Shown here: in pieces, positions 46,225 to 56,436 of the stretch
How positions within the stretch are numbered: position 1 is the first letter of the stretch
Layout of the letters: every line of letters begins with the position of its first letter
Assembly: GCA_011634665.1 (NCBI GenBank)
Contig: WAEK01000018.1
Span: 367,501 to 431,500 of the forward strand
Source of the DNA: Mortierella sp. BCC40632
Taxonomy: Eukaryota > Mortierellomycota > Mortierellomycetes > Mortierellales > Mortierellaceae
Direction of reading: 5' to 3'
Length of the DNA stretch: 64,000 nucleotides
Program-made: the position numbers and the translations under genes
The notes under the pieces: generated by a model
Databases searched by the model: none
Told to the model about the DNA's origin: nothing
What the model saw: only the letters and a program-made list of their open reading frames with translations

Positions 46225-49052
46225 TTACTTGAATTTTTCAAAGCTGGGCGAGTTGAGGATGAGGAGGTTTTCTTCTTGCTTGCGGATCCATCTCAGTAGT
46301 TTGTTCGACATTAATACCACAGCACTCTTTGATACAAGCGGTCCAAACGCCGCATAGAGTTCAAAGCTCGTCGTAATCTAACAAAAGAATAGCAATTGAA
46401 GATGTCAATATCCAGTACTTTGGTCCAAATGAAGCAGTTTGAGGTAGCGGATATTTCGCCAGTCCTTACCCATCCAAGCATTGTCTCTTGATCTCCCGCA
46501 TGGAATAGAAGCTTTAGAGGTCGTGTCTTTTTGTGCATTCTCTCGTGCATGTGCTGATATTGCCGCATCAGTCTCTTTCGTGAGTGCGAATTCGCATATG
46601 GGTCTGCAAGCTCCGGCATGGTGTACTGCACATTTGTCCTTGACTTGTATAAGAAGTGCCTCAGTCCTGGGATCCCTGTATCGCCTAACGTTGCAACAAG
46701 GTAATAGTTTTTTTTTTTTTTAACAAAACATCTTTCTTTTTTATCCCATGGCTCGAGCGCGGCTTGTTGATAATACAGAACACCTACCCACTGTGAATCC
46801 ACCTCTAGTTCCTGCGGCAGCATATCCTTCCAAGGAAGCGAGCATACCCGAAGATTCCAGCTCATCAACCACCTTTTGCTTCACGCTCGACATTTCAAAG
46901 AAGCTGTCCTTATCAGGCGAAATCAGGAGCATGCATACTCTCTTAGCAATATAGCAAATATATGCATGTAGGAAACTCTTGTTGTTGAACTTTGGTAGAC
47001 ACAAGGGAGTCCACGATTCAGAGCTTTCAAATGTGGTTGATCCCGAAAGCATATTAAATATGAGATGAAGATCAGAAGGATGCATAGAATGCGTCCTGGG
47101 TCGCAACAGTGTAATTAGTTGGGTTGGCGTGAGCAGTATCGCATAGAGTAGCGGCTATTGGTGAGGATAATAAACGTAGAAAGGCATGGCTTGCGATTAG
47201 CTCGACCTTCCGATGACCATTATCAAGGCACTCAATCCTTTAATCCTCCAATGAACATACTTTGCTTTTAGCACGCCCGAGTACCATGCCAATCTTATCA
47301 CGCAAATCCTTGGGCATGGTCAGACACTGGACGGCGCCCAGCATGAACCCGGCGTAGTTGTTCATTAATTTTCCCAGGCTGTCTAAAAAGATTTCCGTGC
47401 CTCCAATTAGCCCTCGAAGATCAAAATTGTTGCGTTGCTCAAAGATCTTGGTCATCTGTGAGTGTGTCAGGACACTAAGGATTTGTGCATAGAGGTATCC
47501 TAGCTGGTCCCGTAACTGCGGATCAAATTAATAGAGAAATTAGTATTGTGGATATTTTTCTTCTGCGATAAAAAAAAAAAAAAAAAAAAAGGCCCATCTT
47601 CATGCTGACACACTCTACCTGTGTTTCTGATTCGCCAGTTCGGGATACGCAGACTAGATACAGGGGAGCCCTCAGTAAGAATACAATTCGGCGATCGCCA
47701 GCATTGATACACCGTAATGAATCGTCATTATCGGCAAAGAAACTGATCAGGGCCTGGATGACGCCCATGTAGCTTGATATCCTTGACTCATCACCATAGC
47801 GAGCATAGATGGGTTTTCCTGCGCTACTGAGGATGAAAAAATGCTTTCGATGGGCGGTCCAGGAACTGATGACTTGGTCATCATTTTCGTAGTGCTTTTT
47901 ATATCCACCGTGGTTGTTGGAAATGTCGTCCGAATCATACGATTGTGTAGAGGCTGTCCGCTTGAGACGCATGGATGGCTTGCGGATCACCTTTAGTTTG
48001 TCTGTAGAATCCAGTCATGGAATAACACATACCAAGTTAGTTTCTTCAACTGTCCTCGAAAAGTGATCATGCATTGGGACATGTCGCATCATAATATTAC
48101 CTCGGATCTGTGTCTGATCCAAAGTGCTCTCAATCCGTTCACCGCCTCCTGATACAGACTCGACTTCACTCCCTTGGTCTTGGTCAACAACGAGTGTCCG
48201 CCGGAATCGTGCCTCTAGACCATGCGTTTGTAAATCATCTCGGTCATGTTCTTCGATCTCTTTCAGGGCTTCCATTGCTGTGGTCGCTGTCATAGTAGGT
48301 GGTGCTGTTGAGGAAACTCCATGCTCAGTAGCCTCCGCATGATGATGAACTGACCGCCCGGCAATCACAGGAGTACTAACACTACCGCTACGACTTTCTC
48401 GCGTCCGATCACGACCTGCTTCGCTCTCAGTATCTGTAAGACGTCCGTCACCTTCGTCTCCACTCTCAGAAGGGCTGCTGTTGTCACTTGTATTTTGATC
48501 CAGACCTAAGCCAATACTCTTGCCATGACGCTGCTCCTGTGAGGATACTGACATCGGCGCTAATCCTTTGAGTGGCCGTGTCGCGTTGCTGTGGCCTGCC
48601 CAACCACTGCTTGCCATAGCCGTATGCGAGCCCTGCTTTTGTGGTCCTCCATCCCTAGATGAGGCGGAGGATGAGGACAAGGCAAATTCATCACTTGAGA
48701 GAGATTCTGTATCATTCTGAAGAGTCTGCTGATGAAGCGGAGGCAACTGGTCGAACACAAGAGCAGTCGTCGGGCGCGACTTTGCTGGCATTAGCCTTGG
48801 AGAAGTGGCTGTCTGGATCGGCGATGGAAATGCGGGGGTGCCGACAGGCATAGGTGGAGAAAGCATGGATGTAGCTCCTGCGGCTGCCAGTGCAGTAACT
48901 GTCGATGTAGAGGCTGTTGAGGCCGAGGCTACCGAGTCGTTGTCCGGCGCGTGGTCGTCGGCGCGACTGCTAGAGCCGCCATTGCTGTTGTGGATACCAC
49001 TGCTGTTACTACCACTGCCGCTGGCACTGGCTGAGGCGGTGGAGGAGCTCAT
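46225..49052 (-). CDS. MON1: Vacuolar fusion protein MON1
   Basis: MON1 pairs with CCZ1 as the exchange factor that activates Rab7/Ypt7 on late endosomes and vacuoles. Six exons: 48101-49052, 47619-48001, 47261-47515, 46788-47154, 46470-46684, 46225-46377; 774 residues, in phase. The first 330 or so residues are Ser/Thr-rich and disordered. The longin-type domains begin RKHFFILSSAGKPIYARYGD, then YMGVIQALISFFADNDD, LRAPLYLVCVSRTGESETQ and LRDQLGYLYAQILSVLT. Next come FDLRGLIGGTEIFLDSL and PLLYAILLTPTQLITLLRP. The end is FELYAAFGPLVSKS plus a basic helix. It acts in the same fusion step as the VAMP7-type SNARE at 4694-6970. The decayed nuclease locus starts about 300 bp upstream in divergent orientation. 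Confidence 0.94.
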
Positions 49053-49357
49053 CGGTTTGTGTGGGATGGATGCGACAAAGGGATGGGCGATTCTCCGATG
49101 AGATGGAGAGCCTAAGTCAGAGGAACGTACAACCAGAGGGGTGTCAGGGGAAAGAGGGGCGAAGAGGGCGGACAGAGAACGATGGACAAGAGGGCATCAA
49201 GTGCTCAAGCTTCAGTCGATGGGGGGAAAGACCTCTTGCTCGCAACACACACTCTCTCCCTTGTCTACTGCACGATTCATGTGACCAACAAGAACAGAGC
49301 GACTTTTGGGTCCAGCTCACTACCATGTGTTCATCAGTCCTCCATCAGCACCTCGTC
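49053..49357. other. Gap between MON1 start and decayed nuclease locus
   Basis: About 300 bp that must contain the MON1 promoter and possibly the left edge of the inserted element. I saw no terminal repeat or target-site duplication by eye. Confidence 0.4.
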
Positions 49358-50581
49358 ATGGGTTGCCGTTCTCTATGGCTATTCCTTAAAAAATGGCACA
49401 AAGCTGTCCTTCGCCTAGCACAACAGAGGACTCTACAAGGCTCAAGCAAGCTTCGTATCGACGTTCAGAGCAGCATTTACCCTACTATTAGGTACGCCTA
49501 CACACATTACACCACCATCGAAGCTGTTCACTCCTTGGTTGTACGTTGAATCGAGCAGCTTGGAAGCCCCACAGACTCTATTCTTTATCTTAATGGTGCA
49601 CCAGCAGTTGAGAAAAACAGATACACCAACGCCGACAAGAGGTGCGCATAAAAGCTTTAGCGGCTGCGAAAAAACACCGCCATTTTTTCACAGCGACTTG
49701 ACAAACGCCAACGCACCAGAAGGCAGCACTTCATCAACGTCAAGAAGGGACTCAACAAGTCATTCGTCTGGGACCCTGAAGTCCGCGAATCGCTGACTGC
49801 ATACCTTTAAAAGCAAGGTTGGATGGTCGTTGAGTGCGAAATAGAGGCCGATGTTCAAATTGATAGGGACTTCGCTGCTAATGTACGCAAGCATCACGAA
49901 GATTTGGCAGCCGTTACAAAGAAACAAAATCCTAGAATATGATATTAGTGAGGTCTTAGCAGACTTAACAATCAGTAGAAGCCAGCTCATGGCTCTTGGA
50001 ATCGTCTCCTACAACGACTATGACAAGAACATCCCCCGACTGGGACTGGCGACAAATTACAAGATAATGGTTGGCCTATCTAGTGAAGGTATGTAAAGTG
50101 GGCACGACATTTTTTAACGAGACCGCAGTATAGTTCTTTTACTGACCTTGTAATTCCAGGTGTGGATACTCGATCCATGGTGATAGCATACTTGCACCGC
50201 AGTAAAGATATTACCAAGAATAAAGACCATCGATTTCGATTTCCGCACATCTTTGAGTCTTTGTTGATCTCTGTCAGACTCGAGCACCGACCGACACCAC
50301 ATCTCACTCATCAGTACAAGAGCTCCACCTGCAATGGAAACATCTTTGTGAAAGACACGAGAGTGAGAGAGCAGGGTAACACCGGGATCGAACTTGTCCG
50401 ATTGCGCTCGTCGAAAACACTAAACTGGTACAAGATTGTGGAATCCCCAGCTCCAAGTAACACCATCCACGATGGCGCTTGTACGGCTTCTCCCAGCGAC
50501 ACTCAAGACCCATCCTTGAACCAAGAGCCAGCTGACCATCCACCTCTGCCGAGGACGCGTATTCCACGTTATTGCCCCTGA
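49358..50581 (+). pseudogene. XPG/FEN1-like (PIN-like) nuclease domain, decayed
   Basis: The reading starts MGCRSLWLFLKK at 49358, the XPG-family N-terminal pattern (MG..GLW..L). It continues IRYAYTHYTTIEAVHSL, DSILYLNGAP, the acidic XPG-I-like stretch VVECEIEADV, and ALGIVSYNDYDKNIPRLG, like the helix-three-turn-helix region of FEN1. It is interrupted by in-frame stops at 49547-49549, 49649-49651, 49658-49660 and 49808-49810. A frame change near 49850-49870 goes with loss of the expected G-D-S-D motif. A normal intron remains at 50089-50159. A further stop at 50579-50581 lies just before what looks like continuation into the Fanzor part. Such flap-nuclease relatives cut branched DNA; this copy cannot be functional as it stands. 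Confidence 0.72.
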
Positions 50582-53502
50582 TACTCATTTAAATCGAGGA
50601 AAGGTGAAAAAAAAAAAAAAACGCCCACCTCCGGCAAAGATGGCACAATATGTCCTAAATCCTTACCAAGAGCCAGCAACCAAGCCTAACGGGTCTAATG
50701 ACAGACACGACAACACCTATGACAGCGAGTTAGCACCTGTGCCCAGGACCAACTCTAGAGCAAAGTCTAAATCCAAGACTACGGATAGCGCCCTTAAATT
50801 GGAAAGTATGCCGCCTTTGTCCTCTCACCACCCGATAGTATCATTGAACATTGACACTTTGTCGGCGAATGTCGGGCGCGCTCTACCCAACCAGCCAACC
50901 ATTCAGAAAGTGGTCATTAACTGTACAAAAGAAGCAGCGAGTGAGGCAACACGCGTCAAGCGTGAGGGCCAGCGTTTGATCGGTCGATACATCGAATGCT
51001 TAGACTGCATAGGGTTTGAAAATCTCAGCCAGAAAGACCGGGATATTCTTGATTCTATTTGTCCGCGTCTCAAGACAAGGACCATCATAAGCAAGAGTGT
51101 GAGCAAAGAGAGAAAGGAGGAAATGAAAGAGAAGGCAGGCGATATAGAAGTGGATGGTCATGAAAAGAAAGGAGAAGACGAAAAGAAGAAGGCGGTAGAG
51201 GGAGTGGAAGTAAGTTTGGATAATGAGGAGGAGGAGGAGAAGGATATGAACGATCTTGACTTGGGAGCTGCAAGTAAAAGAGAAAAAGAAACTTAGCAGA
51301 TAAGTTTGCTTTCCAGCCTTTGAGATTCCTGTATTCTGGTAACTATCCAAGAGCTATTGGAGCCAGAAAAATAGTCGGCACCGGAAATAAGACCGACTCC
51401 AAAAAAAGGTCAGCACAGGACAAAAGGTCGATGACTTCATTTCTCGTCTTGAGGAACTTGATTTATACGCTCCTCCACGGTATCGAATTGCGATTGAAGT
51501 AGGGATGCCCTACACTCCCGGTGATCTGGTGCGATCTGTAACAATACAACTTGCGGTCGAGCTCAAAAAAATCTACCGAAATGGAACCAAGGATTTACAA
51601 CTTGAGGTAATACATGGAAGGTTGGATTAGTACACGGTACGACATCAAAAAGTTAATTCTAACTTTTTTTTCTTTTTTTTGTTCGTAGCTCAAGCATAGA
51701 CAAGCGAAGGGGCAGCTTGGATCCGATGTTGACATCCTGGTTCGGGAGGACGTGTCATTTGTGGAGAACTTCATGAAACCCAATGAGCAAAGCCGGAACC
51801 CTCGCTGGATCATTCCAATCGCTGGATCAGAACAGCCTATCGTCGTCTTTTCCGAAAGAGAGCTTGCTGTGTTTTTCTTCAAGCGTGGCGGAGGGCTAAG
51901 GAAGAAGCTTATTGAGCTAGCGTCTATGGAAGGGACCTGTACTACGAGCGGTAATGTTACGAAATGGCTCAGTGGGGACCTCTTGGATACCTGTTCAAGC
52001 ATTTTATCGCTGACATCGATCCCGTCGCCTTGACGATTCGCCAACGAGGAAAAGTTGACTATGGAGGTGCCATCAAGCTGTTATCCCTCGATGAACTCAA
52101 CAGTCACTTGGAAGTAATCAACCATCCTGAATTCAAACCAGCGAAATACACTAGCAAAGGATACGTGTCAATTGGATCATTGCGAACGGACGGATTTCAA
52201 GTGCGATTGCTCTGCTTCAATCTGAAGATATTGCAATGTGCGTGATTACAGATACTACCTGAGGATCGCCTGCCTCCAGAAATCAAGTCCACACCTGGTG
52301 AAGTAGATTACTACCTACGAGAGATCAGAAACGTCATCAAGACCGGACCGGATGTATCTCAGCTATCGCCTGGCTGTGATCCTAAAGATATCAAGATTCT
52401 CGCTCTCGATACAGGACATGCCTATGTGGTGGGTGCGTATGCACATCTACCGCAGGCAAAAAGCAAAGCTGTTGTGCGAGACCAACCTTCAGTCACGAGT
52501 ACTTCGACGAATGTGGACATCGATGAAACTACTCACCTCAATCTCGCCATGAACCAGAAGGCTGCGCTTCAGCCGTACTTCCGCTACCGACGATGGCTAC
52601 AAGGCGAGAAGAATACGAGCCCTAAAAATCCGACAAAATCAGCTACTGACATTGAGTCACATCTTCCGCCACTCCGGGGCCCAAGATCTAGTGTTACTGA
52701 CTATTTCAAGGATCTTGATGAAGTTGATTGTCAACTTTCCGAGTTCTACAGTGGAAAAAACAATCGACTCAAGAAATACACGTTCGACATGAAAAGGGCA
52801 AAGCACGCCGAATACCAGGCAATCACGACTAGGCTGCTCAGAGTCGTTGGAGGAAGCATTGGTCGGCTCCGCAACAATGCAAACCCAGTGTTAATTGTGG
52901 TTGGTCTCGGAAAGTTTCAAAGTACCATTCGGATGTCGTCCTTAGGCTCAACTTTCTTGTTGTACTTTATCGCATCGGTAGGCTTGCCTTTTGCTTCCGT
53001 TAGAGACTACGCTGGTACTTGGTGCTAACACCAATCCTTTTGTGTAGGCTCGATCATTGTTATTGGGGTCAATGAATTCTACACTTCTAAGAAGTACCCC
53101 GATTGCCATGATTTTGTGGCCCAAGTGACAATCCGTCAGCTTTACTGTCCTCAGTGTAAAAGATATTACCATCGGGACGTAATGGCTGCAGAGAATATGT
53201 GTAGGATCGCTGAGGGTTATTTGGTTAAGCAAAAGAGATCACTTTGCTTGCAACCAATCACGGAAGATAGCAGACATCTCTGGAAGAAGGCTTCAAGAGA
53301 AGGAATGGACTCTGTTGCAACCGTTACCATCTCCGCAATCGACACTAACATAATCAGTGGCACCGCTACGACCAGCGCCATAGCAATCTCCAGTACCAGC
53401 GGCGCCATAACAGAATCCAGTGCCACTGGCACATCACGTCGAAGCAAGAGGATCTCCTCCGGCCAGGCGAGCGAGTACCCCGACAAGATTGCCGAGCAGT
53501 AG
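50582..53502 (+). pseudogene. Fanzor (eukaryotic TnpB-like RuvC nuclease), degenerate copy
   Basis: Fanzors are RNA-guided DNA nucleases related to transposon TnpB. Stretches used: 50640-51209, 51317-51606, 51689-52200, 52252-52980 and 53048-53502, with GT-AG introns between them. The N-terminal part includes SEATRVKREGQRLIGRYIE. RuvC-I is ILALDTGHAYVVG (Asp codon 52408-52410). The canonical RuvC-II Glu position reads VVGLGKF. A Glu occurs instead in VNEFYTSKK (53074-53076). The zinc finger is PDCHDF with LYCPQCK, and RuvC-III is HRDVMAAENM (Asp 53176-53178). Damage: a frame break at the A7 run 51402-51408, another near 51960, a third just after 53048, and TAC (Tyr, 53095-53097) where the first zinc-finger Cys is expected. 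The family call is strong; the loss of function is inferred from these lesions. Confidence 0.82.
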
Positions 53503-53728
53503 AATAGTTTCCGTAGCTATGTGTGTTCGAACCCACACACCCCAGTGCTGATCGCAATCAGCTAGTGCGACCAATATCTCATCCGTGAGGTAGTTACGAG
53601 CGACATTACACTTTGGCACGACCACCAATAACCTGCTTTATTGGAGTACAACCATGTTGCCAATACCTTCAGTTCCGCTAGCTGAAGCGAGCATATATCA
53701 AGAATGAAAGAAAGAAAAAAAGAAAAAG

Positions 53729-53825
<97 letters not shown>

Positions 53826-54044
53826 GATGCAAACTCAAATGTACAACTCGTTTACCGAGTCTTATAGACCCACAACACTACACGTGCGAGGCCGAGAGGA
53901 AGGACTACTGGCGGATATCAACCATACTCTCACACTCCAACAGAAACGATCTATCAAGGACTTCATACAAGTACACCATATGGGATTGTTCGGCTTCGGA
54001 GCCGGTGGGTGGGTGAGTGGGTTCCAAGTGCCTTAGGCTGGCAC
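53503..54044. other. 3' flank of the Fanzor locus: hairpins, then long poly-A
   Basis: Two perfect short hairpins lie just after the stop: 53520-53539 (TGTGTG...CACACA) and 53547-53562 (GCTGAT, loop CGCA, ATCAGC). From 53704 the sequence becomes GA/A-rich and then almost pure A up to 53821. An open stretch at 53825-54036 is unrecognised. In TnpB and Fanzor loci the guide RNA lies at the 3' end of the gene, so the hairpin region is a candidate remnant of it. Confidence 0.45.
53728..53821 (+). repeat. Poly-A tract of about 94 nt
   Basis: Two A runs (about 29 and 62) separated by a single G. It is the longest homopolymer tract in the window and lies 3' of the Fanzor remnant. It could be a retroposon tail, a slippage-expanded tract, or an intergenic A run like others here. 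Confidence 0.9.
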
Positions 54045-54935
54045 TTAATCTTGCTTTTTGGAAACAGCAAGAATAACGCTGTGCTGACCACCACCGGCAA
54101 CCTTGATCACACGGCTGTCCTGAATCTGCTGGCCGCTAACCTTCTGTGGTGTCTCTACATCCTCTTCTTCGCCATTGCCGCAAGCGTACATCTCGCCGAA
54201 ACCCCATGCGTAGACATCGCCATCTTCGGACAAGGCCAAAGTATGATTGCCGCCGATAGAGATCGACTTGATCTTGGGCAAGCCCTTGATCTCTGTGGGA
54301 TGGCGAATTGCCTTCTTGTGGCTGGTCTTGTCATCCTCAACGCCAGGCTCGACAGTGTATCCAAGTCCGAGCTGGTGGCTGTCAGAACGGCCAAAGCCAA
54401 AAACACGACCATCCTTGGTCAATGCAATCGAGTGATGCTCGCCTCCCTGGATATCAACAATATTCTCCTCTGCAAGTGACTTGATAGGCAATGCTGTGGG
54501 GACCAACTCCACCTTTGCGCTATCATCGCCCGATTGGCCATAGGTATTGAGACCCCAAGCAAGAGCCTTGCCATCCTTGTCAATGGCAAAGGAGTGATAA
54601 GAGCCAGCACCGACTTTGACGATGTTTTTGATACCAACAGACTCTGGGGTGACGCCATTGAGCATACGACGAGAAACGATCCTCCGTCCAAGCTGCATCT
54701 GCTGGCCATTTCCCCAACTGTAGACACGACCCGAAGATGTGAGAGCAAGAACGTGATCGGTGCCTGTGGCAATATCGACCACCTTGTCAAGTCCGCTGAC
54801 GAGCGAGGGCGCCTCCTGAACCTCTGCACCCTTGGAGTGTCCAAGAATACCTTCAGCGCTCTGCAATCCCCAATCCAGCCAATGTGTCAATGCGAGATAG
54901 AACGAGATAAGGAGCGGAACTGTCAATTAATTGCG

Positions 54936-54966
<31 letters not shown>

Positions 54967-55932
54967 AGCCTTGACGCGCTTTCAAATATGAAAAAAAAAA
55001 TTTTTTCTCCTTACTCTGAAAGTACCCCAAGTATAAACTTGGCCCTCCTCAGTCAAAGCAACGGTCATCGAGTCAGAGCAGGCAACCCTGACGACCTTGA
55101 CACCGTCAAGACCCTCAACAGGCAAAGGAACATACTCGTCACCTGAGCGAGCCAAAGTCTTTTGGTCATTGACTCCCCAGGACCAAAGCTATTCCACGAG
55201 AAAAGAGAGATGGAGGAAGACGTCAGCCTCAGAATTCAAGGAGGCACAAAAAAAAAAAAAAAAAAAACTCCCGTCCTTCAACAACATGAAAGGGGGCAAG
55301 TCAAGATGGTCAAGTCTTCCTTGTTTTTGTCGTTGTTGTTGCTGCTGTTGTTGTTGTTGTTTGCTCACCTTGCCCTCGCTTGTCAATGCCATATTGTGGA
55401 GACCGCCAGCGCTAATGTCAACGATATTTTGATCATTGAGAACAGCAACATTGGCAGGCTTCTTCCTCAATGTAATATCCTCGCCCAGACCAAGCTGAGC
55501 ACAATCGCCCGTGCCAAAGACATAAACCTTTCCAACCTCGGTCGCGCGTGTGGCCAAGGGGAGTTCCAAGGACGAACCTCCTGCAGACTTGGTCTTTTTA
55601 AGATTGGGTGCAACAAACCCGGAGCTGTTACGAGTACGCTTTTTGCTCTTAACGGCTCCAGTGGCAACCGGCTTGGGTTCGGTCGAAGGTGTCAACTCGG
55701 TGGCTTTCCGATGTAAAGAGACGATGAGGAGGATGGAGACAACAGAGAGAAAGAGAGAACAGAGCAGAGGGAGGCGAGTCAGCAAAGTTTCGTTACTGAG
55801 GAGAAAAAATAAAAAAATAAAAAAAAGTCCGAAGAATCCGGACAATCAGATCTCCATGACAGTCGATCCAGCGAGATTATCAGTTGCTTGTCCATGAAAT
55901 CGGCTTGCGTGGTCCGCGCTCTTACCAGCCAT
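54045..55932 (-). CDS. RCC1: Regulator of chromosome condensation RCC1 (Ran exchange factor)
   Basis: RCC1 is the chromatin-bound nucleotide exchange factor for Ran/Gsp1, creating the RanGTP gradient for nuclear transport and spindle assembly. Four exons: 55926-55932, 55369-55703, 55015-55188, 54045-54860; 443 residues, in phase. The first coding exon is only 7 nt (ATG GCT G). A basic tail (KSKKRTRNSS...LKKTKS) suitable for nuclear import and nucleosome contact precedes the seven-bladed propeller. Repeat cores are GKVYVFGTGDCAQLGLGED, LWSWGVNDQKTLARSGDE, QVYTWGTF, RVYSWGNGQQMQLGRR, ALAWGLNTYGQSGDD, RVFGFGRSDSHQLGLG and DVYAWGFGEMYACGNG. It works in the same transport system as NUP98-96. Confidence 0.95.
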
Positions 55933-56436
55933 CAGTGTATTTAATGTCGGTGATAAGCAAAAGATGATCCAAGGAATCGAGAGACCTTGTACAGAAAAAG
56001 GCGATCCGTTTCGCTTGTTGAATCACGTGCCCTAGGCCATTGGTCAGGGCGGCTTTTCTACAGACTGCATAAAATGTCTTACCACTCCTAACATTTACAA
56101 AATCAAAAAAATCTCTGGTGTTTGCTGTCAAGCTGCTATTTTTTTATTATTTTTTTGTCTTTTGGTTGAACAAAAAGTTTTTCTGTTTTTTGTAGTGTAT
56201 CCGAGGTTGGAACGGATTGATTAGGACGACAAAAGAGCGGCACGGACAGACAATGTGCAGGTTTTTGGTTTGGATGAAGCAAAGATAACATGGTAGATGG
56301 AAGACTATGGTACAAGTTGAATTGATCATGGTGCGTATTCACAAAGGTAGAGCGGAGGAGTTAGGAGGAACCGACGCATGGAGGTTCAGGAATCATGCGA
56401 AGCACATGGACGTCCGGCAGGAAAGAGCTCCAATCT
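55933..56436. other. RCC1 promoter and 3' flank of SAHH
   Basis: About 500 bp between two minus-strand genes. T-rich around 56135-56160. No gene or motif recognised. Confidence 0.45.

Noticed and set aside
49539..49796. 85-codon frame within the XPG-like remnant
   Set aside because: It is the wrong frame of the decayed gene; the family-like reading (DSILYLNGAP, RRQHFINVKKGLNKSF) lies in the frame that carries the stops.
53521..53540. GTTCGAACC resembling a tRNA T-loop
   Set aside because: The flanking bases do not form a proper T-stem, and no acceptor, D or anticodon arms surround it; simple hairpin only.
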